Shown: positions 44,764 to 55,757, counted from the first letter of the stretch. The stretch: DNA of 55,757 bases from Bacteroidetes bacterium HGW-Bacteroidetes-1 (GCA_002842755.1 PHDU01000020.1:1-55757), one strand, 5' to 3'. Made by a program: numbers and translations. Notes: a model not told the origin generated them from the sequence alone.

Positions 44764-44941
44764 AGTAAGTTAAAAGTTATTGAATAAAGTATTTTTCTAA
44801 TAATAATTGCCTTTTGCTTTATATTTATGCAATTAAAAAATTGATTCGATTTAAATTATTTTTACAATTTGAATTGTTGCATGAAAAGATAGATTTCTTA
44901 CCTAGAGCAAGCATTTATTCTAAATGAATTAACAGGTTAAA

Positions 44942-46297
44942 TTATTCTGATGTTTTCCATTTGAAGTCAAAAGTACAGCCTGCAAAACTTTCATGAATAT
45001 CAACATAAGCATTCTTTGATTTGGATCGAATCCAGGCTTCAACTGCTTTTTGCTGCTTTTGTTGTAAAGCCCATGTTTGAATGCGCGCGTAATCATCCTT
45101 CATATTTGCTTTGTGTGGTGTTGATTTTTCAACAAGTTTCATCAAACGATATGCATCTTTTCCATCCTCTGTTTTCATGGGCACCGATTCGCTGATTTCG
45201 CCAACTGCAAGTTTGTCGATAACAAAAGATACTTGTGGATCAAGATTGTCAGCCTCAAAAATTGTACCTGCCGTATAGGGGTTAAGAAGCAGTCCTCCAT
45301 TTGATTTGCTGGGGTCTTCCGAGAATTTCTCAACACCCTCTTCAAAAGTCATTGTGCCAGAGTTGAAAAGACCAGAAATAGAATCGAGTTCCTGTTTGGC
45401 TTTTTCGAGAGACAGCGGAGATACTTTGGTCATAAGTAGAATATGCCTTACATTGAGGTATTCACCTCTTCTTTCAATCATCTGAATAATATGAAACCCT
45501 GCTTCTGTTTCAACAATTTCTGAAATTTCACCATCTTTAAGTTTGAAAGCTACTGCTTCAAATTCAGGATACAATTCACCTCTTCCATAAAATCCCAGTT
45601 CACCTCCTTTTCGGGCTGATCCGGGGTCTTCCGAATACAACAAGGCCAATGTTGTAAATCGTTCTCCTGCTAAAATTCGTTTGCGTATTTCACTCAGTCG
45701 TTCTTTGACAGCAAGTTTCTCGTCAGCACTAATCGGAGGTTTTTTTACGATCTGTGCTATCTTGTATTCAGTTGGAACCAAAGGAATGCTGTCTTTAGGT
45801 ATTGTTTTAAAAAAAGAACGAACTTCTTCAGGGGTGATCACAACTTTTCGCATGATATCTGACTGTACCTGTTCAACTAGCATCTGATCTTTCACCAGTC
45901 GTCGCAACTCATTCTTAATATCAGATACAGATTTATTGTAGTAAGCTTCCAGTTTTTCCTGTGAACCTAGTTCATTGATAAAATAGCGAAGCCTTCTCTC
46001 CATTTCCTGCTCAACCTGAACTTCCGTTACAGTTACGCTATCGAGCTCAGCTTGATTAAGCATAAGTTTCTGAAAAAGAAGATCTTCCAGAATTCCACAG
46101 CGTATTGATTCAGCACTTCCACTGATGCCTCGCTGCAAACGCATCTGTATATATTGGTTTTCGATGTCGGATTGCAGGATGATATTTTTTCCTACAACAG
46201 CAACAACCTGATCAATAATCGCAGCTTCTTGTGCCTTTAAAAGAGGTGATGCTGCAATAAGCATGAAAAGTAATATGAGTCTGAATATTTTGATCAT
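44942..46297 (-). CDS. SurA-like peptidyl-prolyl isomerase chaperone
   Basis: A 451-residue periplasmic chaperone. Residues 1-22 are a signal peptide (PLLKAQEAAI). A SurA-type N-terminal domain follows (VVGKNIILQSDIENQY), then two parvulin domains: about 175-275 (YKIAQIVKKPPIS, LALLYSEDPGSARKGGELG and GFHIIQMIE) and about 280-385 (LNVRHILLMTK, KFSEDPSKSNGGLL). This matches SurA, which escorts outer-membrane proteins to the Bam complex. It is the last of three PPIase-type genes; a 178-nt gap separates it from moxR. Confidence 0.93.
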   Translation of the reverse strand: MIKIFRLILLFMLIAASPLLKAQEAAIIDQVVAVVGKNIILQSDIENQYIQMRLQRGISGSAESIRCGILEDLLFQKLMLNQAELDSVTVTEVQVEQEMERRLRYFINELGSQEKLEAYYNKSVSDIKNELRRLVKDQMLVEQVQSDIMRKVVITPEEVRSFFKTIPKDSIPLVPTEYKIAQIVKKPPISADEKLAVKERLSEIRKRILAGERFTTLALLYSEDPGSARKGGELGFYGRGELYPEFEAVAFKLKDGEISEIVETEAGFHIIQMIERRGEYLNVRHILLMTKVSPLSLEKAKQELDSISGLFNSGTMTFEEGVEKFSEDPSKSNGGLLLNPYTAGTIFEADNLDPQVSFVIDKLAVGEISESVPMKTEDGKDAYRLMKLVEKSTPHKANMKDDYARIQTWALQQKQQKAVEAWIRSKSKNAYVDIHESFAGCTFDFKWKTSE

Positions 46298-46353
46298 TTG
46301 TGGTTAACTTTTATAAGGTATAACAATTTCATCCGGTGCTTATTGTGAAAAGA

Positions 46354-47205
46354 CTAATAGATTTCAAAAACATTATCACGAATTGCCTGTTCATAGAGTT
46401 CTTCGTACATTTTACGCAGAAGCTCCTGTTTGCGTTTATTGATAATTATATTGCGAATATTTTCGGTTTCAATTTCCAGTGGTGAAACACTTTCAGATAT
46501 TATAAAATCCTTAAAACGAATAAGATACTTAAATGGAGCATCGTCAATTTCGATAAATTTATTGTTTCTAAGAAAAAGTTCCTGATTATAGGTCTCAATC
46601 GGAATCTGTGCAAGAAGATCATCAAAACGAATCCATGTTTCATCTCCAATATAAAAGGAGGTTGCATATCTTTTTGCAAGAGATTCAATTGCCTGACTTA
46701 TAATGGTGTCCGGATTAGTGAGTAATTTTATGAAAGTGCTGATTTCCTTAGAATTTTCTGGCAGAACAACATAAACAACTTTAACGATATTGTATCGAAG
46801 CTGGAAGCTGGATTTGTTCTGGTTATAATAAACTTCTATTTCCCGGTCTGAAACGATCGTATCTAACTTTTGATTGATAAGTTCGGTTTCATAGGAATAG
46901 GTGAGCAACGAATTCCGGTAGTCTTCAAGCTTTCTTGTGAAATCCTGTTGACGGGGAGTCAGATTTCTTTCGGCTTGCCTGATAAGCAATCGCTTTCGAA
47001 TCCAGCTATCGATATAACTATTTGTCAGAAACAAGCTATCTTTAATAGGTGTACCCGATGGAACTATACCAGTCAAATCCGACTCATAGAGATAGTTGCC
47101 ATATACTTTGGCAACCACCTCTCCACGATTAGGATCGGGAGAAGGATCACAGCCGCTGAATGCAAAAGCAACCAACAAAACTGGCAAAAGTCGTTTGAAG
47201 TACAT
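46354..47205 (-). CDS. SurA N-domain-like lipoprotein (degenerate PPIase)
   Basis: A 283-residue lipoprotein. The signal YFKRLLPVLLVAFAF ends in the lipobox FSGC, so it is anchored in a membrane. GEVVAKVYGNYLYESDL and IDSWIRKRLLIRQAE resemble the SurA/PpiD N-terminal chaperone domain. I see no clear parvulin motif (no ARHIL or GELG block), so it probably lacks isomerase activity and acts as a chaperone only. The open frame starts two codons upstream with TTG; the ATG at 47205 is chosen, 2 nt after the stop of the previous gene. Middle gene of the trio. Confidence 0.8.
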   Translation of the reverse strand: MYFKRLLPVLLVAFAFSGCDPSPDPNRGEVVAKVYGNYLYESDLTGIVPSGTPIKDSLFLTNSYIDSWIRKRLLIRQAERNLTPRQQDFTRKLEDYRNSLLTYSYETELINQKLDTIVSDREIEVYYNQNKSSFQLRYNIVKVVYVVLPENSKEISTFIKLLTNPDTIISQAIESLAKRYATSFYIGDETWIRFDDLLAQIPIETYNQELFLRNNKFIEIDDAPFKYLIRFKDFIISESVSPLEIETENIRNIIINKRKQELLRKMYEELYEQAIRDNVFEIY

Positions 47206-47207
47206 TA

Positions 47208-49214
47208 TCAATAGCGTGCTTTTATCTGGTCGAGCGTTTTATGGTTCACCGAAACAGGATATTTTGACCGAAGCTCTTTGATCCATTCCTTTTCCAGGAA
47301 ATTCTGATAATCGGAAGTAATCAAACCGCGGGCTTCATCCAATGCTTTTGGTTCTGGTGGAATAATTTTGCGGATTCTGACGAATACTGTATGTTTATCA
47401 GCATCAAAATATACTTCCTCAGAAAGACCAGGTTTCCATGTCATTCCATCAACAAATTTATTATCGCCCTGTTCAAATTTTCCGGGTTGAATGCGAACTG
47501 AGTTGATGCTGTCTCTTTCGAAAGATTTCCTGATTTCATCATCTTGAATCAATGAAGAAAGCAAGGTTTTTACCTGACTAACTTCTTCTTTATCCGAGAC
47601 ACTGTAAATAGTAGCTTCAGCACGCTCTTTCCACATATACATCTCCTTGTTTTCGGCATAGAATTGCTTTAATCCGGTGGTATCTTTTACAGCTTTCGAC
47701 CAAACTCTCTGGTCCATCAAATCGAAAAGAAGGATGCCATCCCTGTATTCTTTCATTAAAGATGCAAATTCAGGATATTTGGATTCAAGTTGCCCGTCTT
47801 CATAGGCCATGCAGCTTTCCTTAACATACTCCTGAAATAATTTGTTGCCGTAATTTTCAGGTTTAACATTTTCTTGAGCACTCTGTTTATTAGCTATAAA
47901 TGCGGCAAACCCATCTTCGGAATAAACTTTCTTGCCCAGTTTAAATAGGGATGTTTTACTGTTTTCATAAGGTGTGACATCAAATGTTGCTTTCACCACA
48001 TTTGAGTCAAGCTTTGCTAAAAAAGCCTTAAGGTTTTTTTCGTATATTTTAAATTTAGCATCTTTTTTAATTTGTTGAATAACTGCTTCTTCACTTTTTT
48101 GTGATCTGCTGTCTTTGGCAAGACGCTCTTTTAGTTTTGCTGATTCTTCTTCAAATGTTCCTGGTTTTTCAAGACTTATAAGTTTGATAATGTGGAAGCC
48201 GTAGACAGTCCTCACGGGGACTGAAACCTCACCAAGTTGCATTTGTTTGATTGCGTGAACAAACTCAGGAACGATCCGATTTACTGTGAATTTTGACAAA
48301 AGGCCATTACGGGAGGCCGAACCGCGATCTTCAGAATACTCTTTTACGGCATCTTCAAAACTCATTCCGCCTTGTATTTTTTGATGGATGAAATTGATTT
48401 TTTCTTCTTTTTCAGCAATTTCTTCCTCTTTTGCTTCAGGGTTCACGCTAACATAAATATGAGCAGCTTCTATCATTCCGCTTGCTTCTGTTTTTTCGTT
48501 CACTTTGATAAGGTGATAACCAAATTCAGAGCGCAGAAGTTTGGAAACTTTTCCAACAGGAGTCTCGTAAGCACCATTTTCGAAAGGATAGACCATATCA
48601 AAAACAGAAAAATAACCAAGGTCACCCTTGTTCCCTGGCCTAAAACTGCGCTGGTTTGGAATAGCTTCTCTATCTTTTGCGCTTTGATCTTCAGAAGTTT
48701 CAAGAGCCAAAGTGGCAAAATCTTCACCGTTTTCAGCACGCTGCCAGATCTTCATTATTCGATTATAAACTTCGAGGGTATCCTTCGGTGATGCATTTTT
48801 GTCGACCATCAGTAAAATATGACTTGCGCGAATGTCTTTCTTTTTGCGCTCATAAGCTTCCTGCAATAATGCTTCACTCACTTTGCTGTCAGTGAAATAT
48901 GGCTTGGCCAACTGTGTACGGTAACCGTCAAGCTCGCGGATGAATGCTTTGTTGGTATCCATTTTTAAAGCTTCAGCCTCCATTACTTTTAATTTGAAAT
49001 TGATATATAAATCAAGATATTCATCCAGTGATTTTTTATCAATCATTTCATTCTGAACGTTGTTTTTTGTAAACACATCCATAAATTCTTTCGCAGTAAC
49101 CTTTGTATTACCAATGTTCATCAGTACAGAATTGTCAGTTTTCTTCTGTGCTCCGGCGATCATGCTTAGCATAATCAATGATATTAATAAGAAAGATTTG
49201 GTACGTCTGTTCAT
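47208..49214 (-). CDS. periplasmic PPIase with two parvulin domains (PpiD/SurA-like)
   Basis: A 668-residue secreted isomerase. Residues 1-22 are a signal peptide ending IAGAQKK. A chaperone domain (about 30-125: GNTKVTAKEFMDVF, YINFKLKVMEAE) leads to a first parvulin domain (about 129-238: IRASHILLMVD, GNKGDLGYFS, GYHLIKV) and a second, weaker one (about 245-350: AAHIYVSV, GSASRNGLLSKF, GFHIIKL). The last 300 residues are a helical region seen in Bacteroidota homologues, with unknown role. It begins 58 nt after guaB, so both are probably co-transcribed. Confidence 0.92.
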   Translation of the reverse strand: MNRRTKSFLLISLIMLSMIAGAQKKTDNSVLMNIGNTKVTAKEFMDVFTKNNVQNEMIDKKSLDEYLDLYINFKLKVMEAEALKMDTNKAFIRELDGYRTQLAKPYFTDSKVSEALLQEAYERKKKDIRASHILLMVDKNASPKDTLEVYNRIMKIWQRAENGEDFATLALETSEDQSAKDREAIPNQRSFRPGNKGDLGYFSVFDMVYPFENGAYETPVGKVSKLLRSEFGYHLIKVNEKTEASGMIEAAHIYVSVNPEAKEEEIAEKEEKINFIHQKIQGGMSFEDAVKEYSEDRGSASRNGLLSKFTVNRIVPEFVHAIKQMQLGEVSVPVRTVYGFHIIKLISLEKPGTFEEESAKLKERLAKDSRSQKSEEAVIQQIKKDAKFKIYEKNLKAFLAKLDSNVVKATFDVTPYENSKTSLFKLGKKVYSEDGFAAFIANKQSAQENVKPENYGNKLFQEYVKESCMAYEDGQLESKYPEFASLMKEYRDGILLFDLMDQRVWSKAVKDTTGLKQFYAENKEMYMWKERAEATIYSVSDKEEVSQVKTLLSSLIQDDEIRKSFERDSINSVRIQPGKFEQGDNKFVDGMTWKPGLSEEVYFDADKHTVFVRIRKIIPPEPKALDEARGLITSDYQNFLEKEWIKELRSKYPVSVNHKTLDQIKARY

Positions 49215-49272
49215 ATTGATTCTAATTTTGTAATTAATTAACGCGTTGTTATACAGATAATTGTGTTATTTA

Positions 49273-50829
<1,557 letters not shown>

Positions 50830-50910
50830 TCAAAATTATGAATTAACAAAAATTAACCCAATAATCGAATGCGTTAAAAAGTAGGAAGAAAATATCATGA
50901 CTTAGAAAGA

Positions 50911-52101
50911 TCAATCTTTTTTATTGATTCCAGAAGTTTTCCCATCGGTAAAATTGATAGTAATTTCAACAATTTCGGGTCGGTTTCCAATACGCACTGG
51001 TGGTCCCCAGCTACCGACACCGCTTGAAACATACACATGCGTATCACCAAACAGCTTATGTCCCCAGCTTACAGGAAAAGCAGCACTTGTTATGAAATTG
51101 AGTGGCCACATCTGACCATGGTGGGTATGGCCCGAAAGAACCAGATTTGCTTTGGCTTCAACCGCTTCGGTTATTGCACGTGGCTGATGGTCGAGTACAA
51201 TTAAGAACTTGTCGCTTGGTAAATCTGCAATTATGTCAGCAAGTGCTTTGCGTTTATTTCCACCAAACCGCAAGCTTTCAATGTCTTCCCTTCCGGCAAC
51301 GTATACGCTTTCTGTGAGTTGAATCATGGTATCACGCAAAATATTTATATTATGACTTGTAAGATAAGCTACTGCCTCTTCAGCGCCACCGATGTATTCA
51401 TGATTTCCAGTCGAACCAATTACACCAAGTGGGGCATTAATTTTCTCAAGAATTGCGCCCAGGTTTTGGCGGATGACAGGTGCAAGGTCTTCATCAACGA
51501 TATCACCTGCAAGCAGCACTGCATCTGGTTTCAGGCTATTTATTTTATTCACAATTTTTGTGATGCGTCTTGTACTGATTATAGTTCCAAGATGAATATC
51601 AGAAGCCATTACGATTCGAAGTGTTTTTTTGTCTGATGTAACAACTTGAGTATCAATATTGACTTTTGTTACGGTTGGATGAACGGCGTTGATATGACCT
51701 GCCAGTACCAGCAAAAAAACAAATGATGCAATTGCAATTGTGAACAAGTATGGTTTTCGGAAAATCTCAAACGATTGGAAAAACTCAAAAAAAGGCAAAA
51801 AGTGATTGATAAGACGAAGCATATCAATTAAAAAAACTGACAAAAATAAATAAAGCATCGCTGCCAGCCAGAATGAACCTGTCCAAGTGAAAAAATCGCT
51901 CAACTGCGATAGATAAACTTTCTCGAGTACACGACCAACCACAAAAGAAACTGCAAGAAGCCAGAAACCAATGATATAGATCAAGCGAAGATGGCTTCCC
52001 GCTTCGAAGGTACGAAGGCCACGACTGAAAATGTAATAGTTTACAAGGCTGTAAACAGTGAGGACAATACTGAAGAAAATAATAAACATGAGAGAACGCA
52101 T
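50911..52101 (-). CDS. membrane metallophosphoesterase (YkuE/YaeI-like)
   Basis: A 396-residue protein with four N-terminal membrane helices (residues 1-145) and a C-terminal calcineurin-like phosphoesterase domain. The metal motifs are all there: MASDIHLG (DxH), LLAGDIVDED (GDxxD), STGNHEY (GNHE), VLDHQP and LSGHTHHGQMWP (GHxH). These fit the YkuE/YaeI class; UDP-sugar lipids are the substrate in some relatives, but none is proven here. The catalytic domain probably faces the periplasm. It is divergent from glpD. Confidence 0.9.
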   Translation of the reverse strand: MRSLMFIIFFSIVLTVYSLVNYYIFSRGLRTFEAGSHLRLIYIIGFWLLAVSFVVGRVLEKVYLSQLSDFFTWTGSFWLAAMLYLFLSVFLIDMLRLINHFLPFFEFFQSFEIFRKPYLFTIAIASFVFLLVLAGHINAVHPTVTKVNIDTQVVTSDKKTLRIVMASDIHLGTIISTRRITKIVNKINSLKPDAVLLAGDIVDEDLAPVIRQNLGAILEKINAPLGVIGSTGNHEYIGGAEEAVAYLTSHNINILRDTMIQLTESVYVAGREDIESLRFGGNKRKALADIIADLPSDKFLIVLDHQPRAITEAVEAKANLVLSGHTHHGQMWPLNFITSAAFPVSWGHKLFGDTHVYVSSGVGSWGPPVRIGNRPEIVEITINFTDGKTSGINKKD

Positions 52102-52156
52102 GGCTTAATGATGATAATAAAATCTAATCTTTAACGACTTTTCTATAATTGGTTTA

Positions 52157-52164
52157 CAAAAGTA
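52157..52164 (-). promoter_or_regulatory. -7 element (TACTTTTG) for the phosphoesterase gene
   Basis: Perfect TAnnTTTG on the minus strand, about 55 nt before the ATG at 52101. Confidence 0.45.
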
Positions 52165-52201
52165 ATTTACAAACAAATAGATTCGTCTTTTGTTGAAAAG
52201 T

Positions 52202-52227
52202 TGCTTCATTCTTTTATTGATGAAGCA
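52202..52227. repeat. inverted repeat in divergent region
   Basis: An 8-bp perfect stem TGCTTCAT/ATGAAGCA with a 10-nt spacer, between the two divergent promoters. It could be a regulator site or a short hairpin; nothing decides. Confidence 0.3.
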
Positions 52228-52378
52228 GTATCATAAATCGAGGAAAAAAATTGTAGAATAAACCAGTGGATTCTTCTGTGATTAAACCTTCGTTTCATTT
52301 CCTAAATAAGTTAGCTGGATTTTCTAGAGTTCTCATTTATATCTTCCTAATCAATAGTACAAATGAGTCCAAAAACTT

Positions 52379-52386
52379 TACATTTG
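52379..52386 (+). promoter_or_regulatory. -7 element (TACATTTG) for glpDK
   Basis: Perfect TAnnTTTG, 42 nt before the glpD ATG. No -33 TTTG at a normal distance, which may mean activator dependence. Confidence 0.5.
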
Positions 52387-52428
52387 TAAGCTAAAACGGA
52401 TAATTTTAAAGGCCCCAATTCTCCTACG

Positions 52429-53994
52429 ATGAAAAGAGATGAAATGATCGAAAAGATGATAAGGATGAAAGATTCTTATGACATAATTGTTATAGGTGGA
52501 GGAGCTACAGGGATAGGAATCGCACTTGAATCATCGACCCGAGGGTATAAAACAATTTTACTTGAACAGTCAGATTTTACAAAATCTACATCCAGTAAAA
52601 GTACCAAGCTCGTTCATGGAGGTGTAAGATATATGGCTCAGGGAGATCTGGCACTGGTCAGAGAGGCGTGTGTTGAACGCGGTCGTTTGGTTCGTAATGC
52701 ACCTCATCTGGTTCAAAATCAATCGTTTATTATTCCTGCATTTGGATGGTTTGATGCGTTAATGTATACTGTTGGCCTCACTTTTTATGATCTCCTTGCT
52801 GGCAGTCTCAGTCTGGGACGCTCGCAATACATTTCTAAAAAAATAACGCTTAGCCGCATTGCTACACTGAATGAAAAAAAAATCACCGGAGGTGTTTTAT
52901 ATCACGATGGAATGTTTGATGACAGCCGACTGGCTATAAATTTATTGCAGACTGCTGCGGCACACAATGCACATCTGATCAACTATATGCAGGTAAAACA
53001 ATTGACAAAAGATGATAAGGGGATGATAAGGGGTGTTGTTGTGGAAGATCTGGAGACAAATACTTCCTACACACTTAATGCGAAAGTGGTCATAAACGCG
53101 ACAGGTGTTTTTGCCGATACTATAATGCAGATGGATCGCCCTGAAATGAAAAAGATTATTAGACCCAGTCAGGGTGTTCACATTGTTCTTGACAAAGAAT
53201 TTTTACCTGGCGAAGATGCATTGATGATTCCAAAAACCGAGGATGGTCGTGTGCTTTTTGCTGTTCCATGGCATAACAAGGTGATAGTAGGCACAACGGA
53301 TACTCCTTTAAGCGAGACGTCACTCGAACCTGTTGCTTTAACAGAAGAAATTGATTTTATTTTGAAGACTTCATCCAGATATTTGAAAAAAGCTCCAAAA
53401 AAAGGGGATGTACTGAGTGTCTTTGCAGGTTTAAGGCCACTTGCTGCAACCAAAGGTGAAAACAAAAAAACGAAAGAGATTTCAAGAAGCCACAAAATTA
53501 TTGTTTCTGAAAGCGAATTGTTTACGATGATTGGTGGTAAATGGACTACTTTCAGAAAAATGGCAGAAGATATGTTGCGGAAGGTTGAGAAGAAAAAATT
53601 CTGGAAAAGAACCGCCTCAAAAACAAGAAACATGCATATTCATGGTTATGTAAACGCTTTTGACAGGAAGGATCCTTTTTGTATTTACGGTACTGATAAA
53701 TCCAGGCTACTCAGGATTCAAAATGAGGAAATTGACTATCAAGGTTTTATAAACGAATCGCTTCAGCTGTATAAAGCTCAGGTTGTATATGCGGTTCGGG
53801 AAGAAATGGCTCAAACGGTGGAGGATGTGCTTTTGCGCCGGACGCGATGTCTTTTACTCAATGCCAGGGAAACAATGAAGGTTGCAGCAGAAGTGGCTGA
53901 AATTATGGCTATTGAGCTTCAAAAAGATCAGCAATGGGTTGACGGACAGTTAGCAGCTTTCAATGATGTTGCTTCAAATTATGTTATACATTAG
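52429..53994 (+). CDS. glpD: FAD-dependent glycerol-3-phosphate dehydrogenase
   Basis: A 521-residue flavoenzyme that oxidises glycerol-3-phosphate to DHAP and feeds electrons to quinone at the inner membrane. It has the FAD dinucleotide motif DIIVIGGGATGIGIALE (about 18-34), STKLVHGGVRYMAQGD (family signature), GVLYHDGMFDDSRLA, VINATGVFAD and GRVLFAVPWHNKVIVGTTD. A C-terminal helical domain (about 400-521) follows. Several Met codons lie before the FAD motif; the first is used. It lies 34 nt before glpK on one transcript. Confidence 0.94.
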   Translation: MKRDEMIEKMIRMKDSYDIIVIGGGATGIGIALESSTRGYKTILLEQSDFTKSTSSKSTKLVHGGVRYMAQGDLALVREACVERGRLVRNAPHLVQNQSFIIPAFGWFDALMYTVGLTFYDLLAGSLSLGRSQYISKKITLSRIATLNEKKITGGVLYHDGMFDDSRLAINLLQTAAAHNAHLINYMQVKQLTKDDKGMIRGVVVEDLETNTSYTLNAKVVINATGVFADTIMQMDRPEMKKIIRPSQGVHIVLDKEFLPGEDALMIPKTEDGRVLFAVPWHNKVIVGTTDTPLSETSLEPVALTEEIDFILKTSSRYLKKAPKKGDVLSVFAGLRPLAATKGENKKTKEISRSHKIIVSESELFTMIGGKWTTFRKMAEDMLRKVEKKKFWKRTASKTRNMHIHGYVNAFDRKDPFCIYGTDKSRLLRIQNEEIDYQGFINESLQLYKAQVVYAVREEMAQTVEDVLLRRTRCLLLNARETMKVAAEVAEIMAIELQKDQQWVDGQLAAFNDVASNYVIH

Positions 53995-54028
53995 TGGACA
54001 CTTTTGATAAATAATATTTAATCATCCA

Positions 54029-55522
54029 ATGGAACAATTTATCCTTGCTCTTGACCAGGGTACTACCAGTTCTAGGGCTCTTGTTTTTGACAAATCCGGA
54101 AATATTCGTTCGCTAGCACAAAAAGAATTCAGACAAATTTTTCCCCGGCAAGGTTGGGTTGAGCATGATGCAAACGAAATATGGTCATCTCAGGTTTCTG
54201 TTATAGCAGAGGCGATTTCCAGGATGGGAATCAATGGCAATAAGATCGTCGGAATAGGTATTGCCAATCAGCGTGAAACAACAGTTGTTTGGGACAGAGT
54301 AACTGGCGAACCCATTTACAACGCTATCGTTTGGCAGGATCGGCGCACAGCCGCATACTGCCATAAGATGAAAAATGAGGGGCTGTCTGCATCAATCCGT
54401 GAGAAAACCGGACTCGTCATTGATGCTTATTTTAGCGGAACCAAAATTAATTGGATACTTGGTAATGTGGAAGGCGCGCGCGAGAAAGCGAAAAAGGGGG
54501 AACTTGCTTTTGGTACAATTGACTCCTGGTTGGTATGGAAGCTGACTGGTGGACGTACCCATGTGACGGATGTTACCAATGCCAGTCGTACCATGCTCTT
54601 CAATATTAATACTTTGAATTGGGACGATGAACTTCTGAATTTATTTGATATTCCTTCAAATATGTTACCCAAAGTCGTTTCATGCAGTGAAATATATGAC
54701 TATACAAACACTTCTTTTTTTGCTTCAAAAGTGCCTATTTCGGGGATGGCTGGTGATCAGCAGGCCGCTCTTTTTGGTCAGATGTGTCTTGAAGAGGGAA
54801 TGGTTAAGAACACGTATGGTACAGGATGTTTCATGCTGATGAACACAGGAAGCAAACCATTTATTTCAAAAAACAATTTGCTAACTACAATAGCCTGGAA
54901 AATTAATGGTAAAACAACGTATGCACTTGAAGGAAGTATCTTTATGGGTGGAGCAATAGTCCAGTGGTTACGAGATGGTTTGGGAATTATTAAGTCATCT
55001 GCTGATGTTGAAACACTTGCTCTGGAAGTAGAAGACAACGGGGATTTGTTTTTCGTGCCTTCTTTTACTGGTATGGGAGCACCACATTGGGATCAATATG
55101 CGCGCGGACTAATGATAGGTGTAAGCCGTGGAACAACCAAAGCACATATTGCGCGGGCTGCTCTCGAGGGGATAGCTTTTCAAACCATGGATGTACTGAG
55201 GGTAATGGAGCTCGATACAAACTTAAAGATTAAAGAATTGCGAGTAGATGGAGGTGCTTCGGTAAATAACCTGATGATGCAGTTTCAGTCTGACTTGTTG
55301 GGTATTCCTGTTATTCGTCCAAAACTGATTGAGACTACAGCAATGGGTGCAGCATATTTGGCTGGATTGGCTGTTGGCTTTTGGAAAGATATAAAGGAAC
55401 TTGACCAACAATGGCAAGTTGATATAACTTTTGAGCAGCAGAAGGATGCACAAACAGTTTCAATGTTAAAAACCAAATGGGCTGATGCAGTCGAACGTGC
55501 CAAATCTTGGATAAAAGAATAG
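54029..55522 (+). CDS. glpK: glycerol kinase
   Basis: A 497-residue FGGY-family kinase that makes glycerol-3-phosphate from glycerol and ATP. It begins [18 protein letters not shown] (ATP-binding phosphate-1), then [40 protein letters not shown] and the FGGY signatures [15 protein letters not shown] and [15 protein letters not shown]. Length is typical. It follows glpD; the glycerol facilitator glpF is not downstream in the 235 nt that remain, so uptake must be by diffusion or a gene elsewhere. Confidence 0.96.
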   Translation: MEQFILALDQGTTSSRALVFDKSGNIRSLAQKEFRQIFPRQGWVEHDANEIWSSQVSVIAEAISRMGINGNKIVGIGIANQRETTVVWDRVTGEPIYNAIVWQDRRTAAYCHKMKNEGLSASIREKTGLVIDAYFSGTKINWILGNVEGAREKAKKGELAFGTIDSWLVWKLTGGRTHVTDVTNASRTMLFNINTLNWDDELLNLFDIPSNMLPKVVSCSEIYDYTNTSFFASKVPISGMAGDQQAALFGQMCLEEGMVKNTYGTGCFMLMNTGSKPFISKNNLLTTIAWKINGKTTYALEGSIFMGGAIVQWLRDGLGIIKSSADVETLALEVEDNGDLFFVPSFTGMGAPHWDQYARGLMIGVSRGTTKAHIARAALEGIAFQTMDVLRVMELDTNLKIKELRVDGGASVNNLMMQFQSDLLGIPVIRPKLIETTAMGAAYLAGLAVGFWKDIKELDQQWQVDITFEQQKDAQTVSMLKTKWADAVERAKSWIKE

Positions 55523-55666
55523 GCAATAAAATAGAAAGATCTCTTAAGCTAATTTTTTTATTGGCTTTGCCATTCTTGTTTTGGTCGAGGCTGTTTTGAA
55601 GGCATCAATTTCAGTGCTGAAATGAGGTGATTCGGCTTTTTTTGCAGTAAAAAAATATGGTTCTGT

Positions 55667-55757
55667 TTAAAAATATTGTAGGTTAATCAATTTTTTGTAC
55701 CGTAATTGAATTTCTCTATAGTTTTCTAATGTTTCAGAATTATCAGCAACAGCTTTA
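55667..55757 (-). CDS. possible 3' end of a gene cut by the window edge
   Basis: From the right edge, the minus strand is open for 30 codons to a TAA stop. The residues (SETLENYREIQLRYKKL, INLQYF) look protein-like and helical, which would fit many families, so no product is assigned. It could be chance in AT-rich DNA. Confidence 0.33.
   Translation of the reverse strand, partial: KAVADNSETLENYREIQLRYKKLINLQYF

Larger units (their letters stand above)
52102..52428. other. divergent promoter region between the phosphoesterase gene and glpD
   Basis: A 327-nt AT-rich stretch with no gene. It holds the -7 elements listed for both flanking genes and a hairpin at 52202-52227. No clear GlpR-type operator was recognised. 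Confidence 0.5.

Noticed and set aside
48372-48791. Plus-strand frame of 139 codons inside the PPIase gene
   Set aside because: Antisense shadow, Phe-rich and without any motif.
53178-53633. Minus-strand frame of 151 codons inside glpD
   Set aside because: Antisense shadow of a conserved gene.
55335-55666. Continuation of the right-edge minus frame into the glpK antisense strand
   Set aside because: It is beyond a stop codon and overlaps a conserved gene on the other strand.

Overview
The window looks like a chromosomal segment of a member of the Bacteroidota, probably an anaerobic or facultative Bacteroidales-like organism. I did not try to name a genus. The evidence is the AT-rich sequence, a PorX regulator and a secreted protein with a type IX secretion (T9SS) C-terminal sorting domain, many upstream sites matching the Bacteroidota -7 element TAnnTTTG, weak or absent Shine-Dalgarno sites at most genes, and lineage-typical families (DUF4834, DUF4783, the Rnf cluster with RseC, PPIase genes next to guaB).

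Layout, left to right. 1-1.8 kb: a small HTH gene, then more than 1 kb without a convincing gene that holds a gene fragment and a stretch that looks like structured RNA, possibly a degenerate group II intron piece. 1.8-6.9 kb: cold-shock protein, HD hydrolase (minus), then porX-tsaE-ald-like (plus). 7.1-10.3 kb: aroB-aroA and a LutA-like CCG protein. 10.4-16.8 kb (minus): Na/Pi symporter with PhoU-like tail, DUF3298 protein, methyltransferase, Cu/Zn permease fused to an HMA domain, and an unknown helical protein. 16.8-17.35 kb: eroded remnants and a palindromic repeat. 17.35-27.2 kb (minus): lipoprotein, SDR, rseC, a T9SS-secreted protein, then rnfBCDGEA. 27.5-30.8 kb (plus): DUF4783-nadC-yihY-glycosyltransferase. 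30.8-37.8 kb: flippase, gpsA, glycosyltransferase, YfhO-like giant membrane protein, DUF4834. 38.0-43.7 kb: rpmH (48 aa), pepD, ZIP transporter, and a MacB-type permease with its HlyD-type adaptor. 43.8-50.7 kb (minus): guaB, three periplasmic PPIase-type chaperones and a MoxR ATPase. 50.9-55.5 kb: metallophosphoesterase (minus) and divergent glpD-glpK. The right edge may clip the 3' end of another minus-strand gene.

How the genes fit together. Rnf couples ferredoxin:NAD+ electron transfer to an ion gradient that the Na/Pi symporter could use if the coupling ion is sodium. glpK, glpD and gpsA link glycerol to lipid precursors and respiration. The PPIase/SurA trio would fold outer-membrane and secreted proteins, and PorX with the sorting-domain protein points to an active T9SS encoded elsewhere. 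aroB/aroA, nadC, guaB and rpmH are housekeeping. Most of the window is conserved core. The unusual points are an alanine-dehydrogenase-like protein lacking both catalytic residues, a T9SS substrate gene wedged between rseC and rnfB, an efflux adaptor/permease pair without an ABC ATPase but behind a MoxR ATPase, and the RNA-like stretch near the left end. I found no CRISPR array, tRNA, rRNA, intact insertion sequence or clear defence island.
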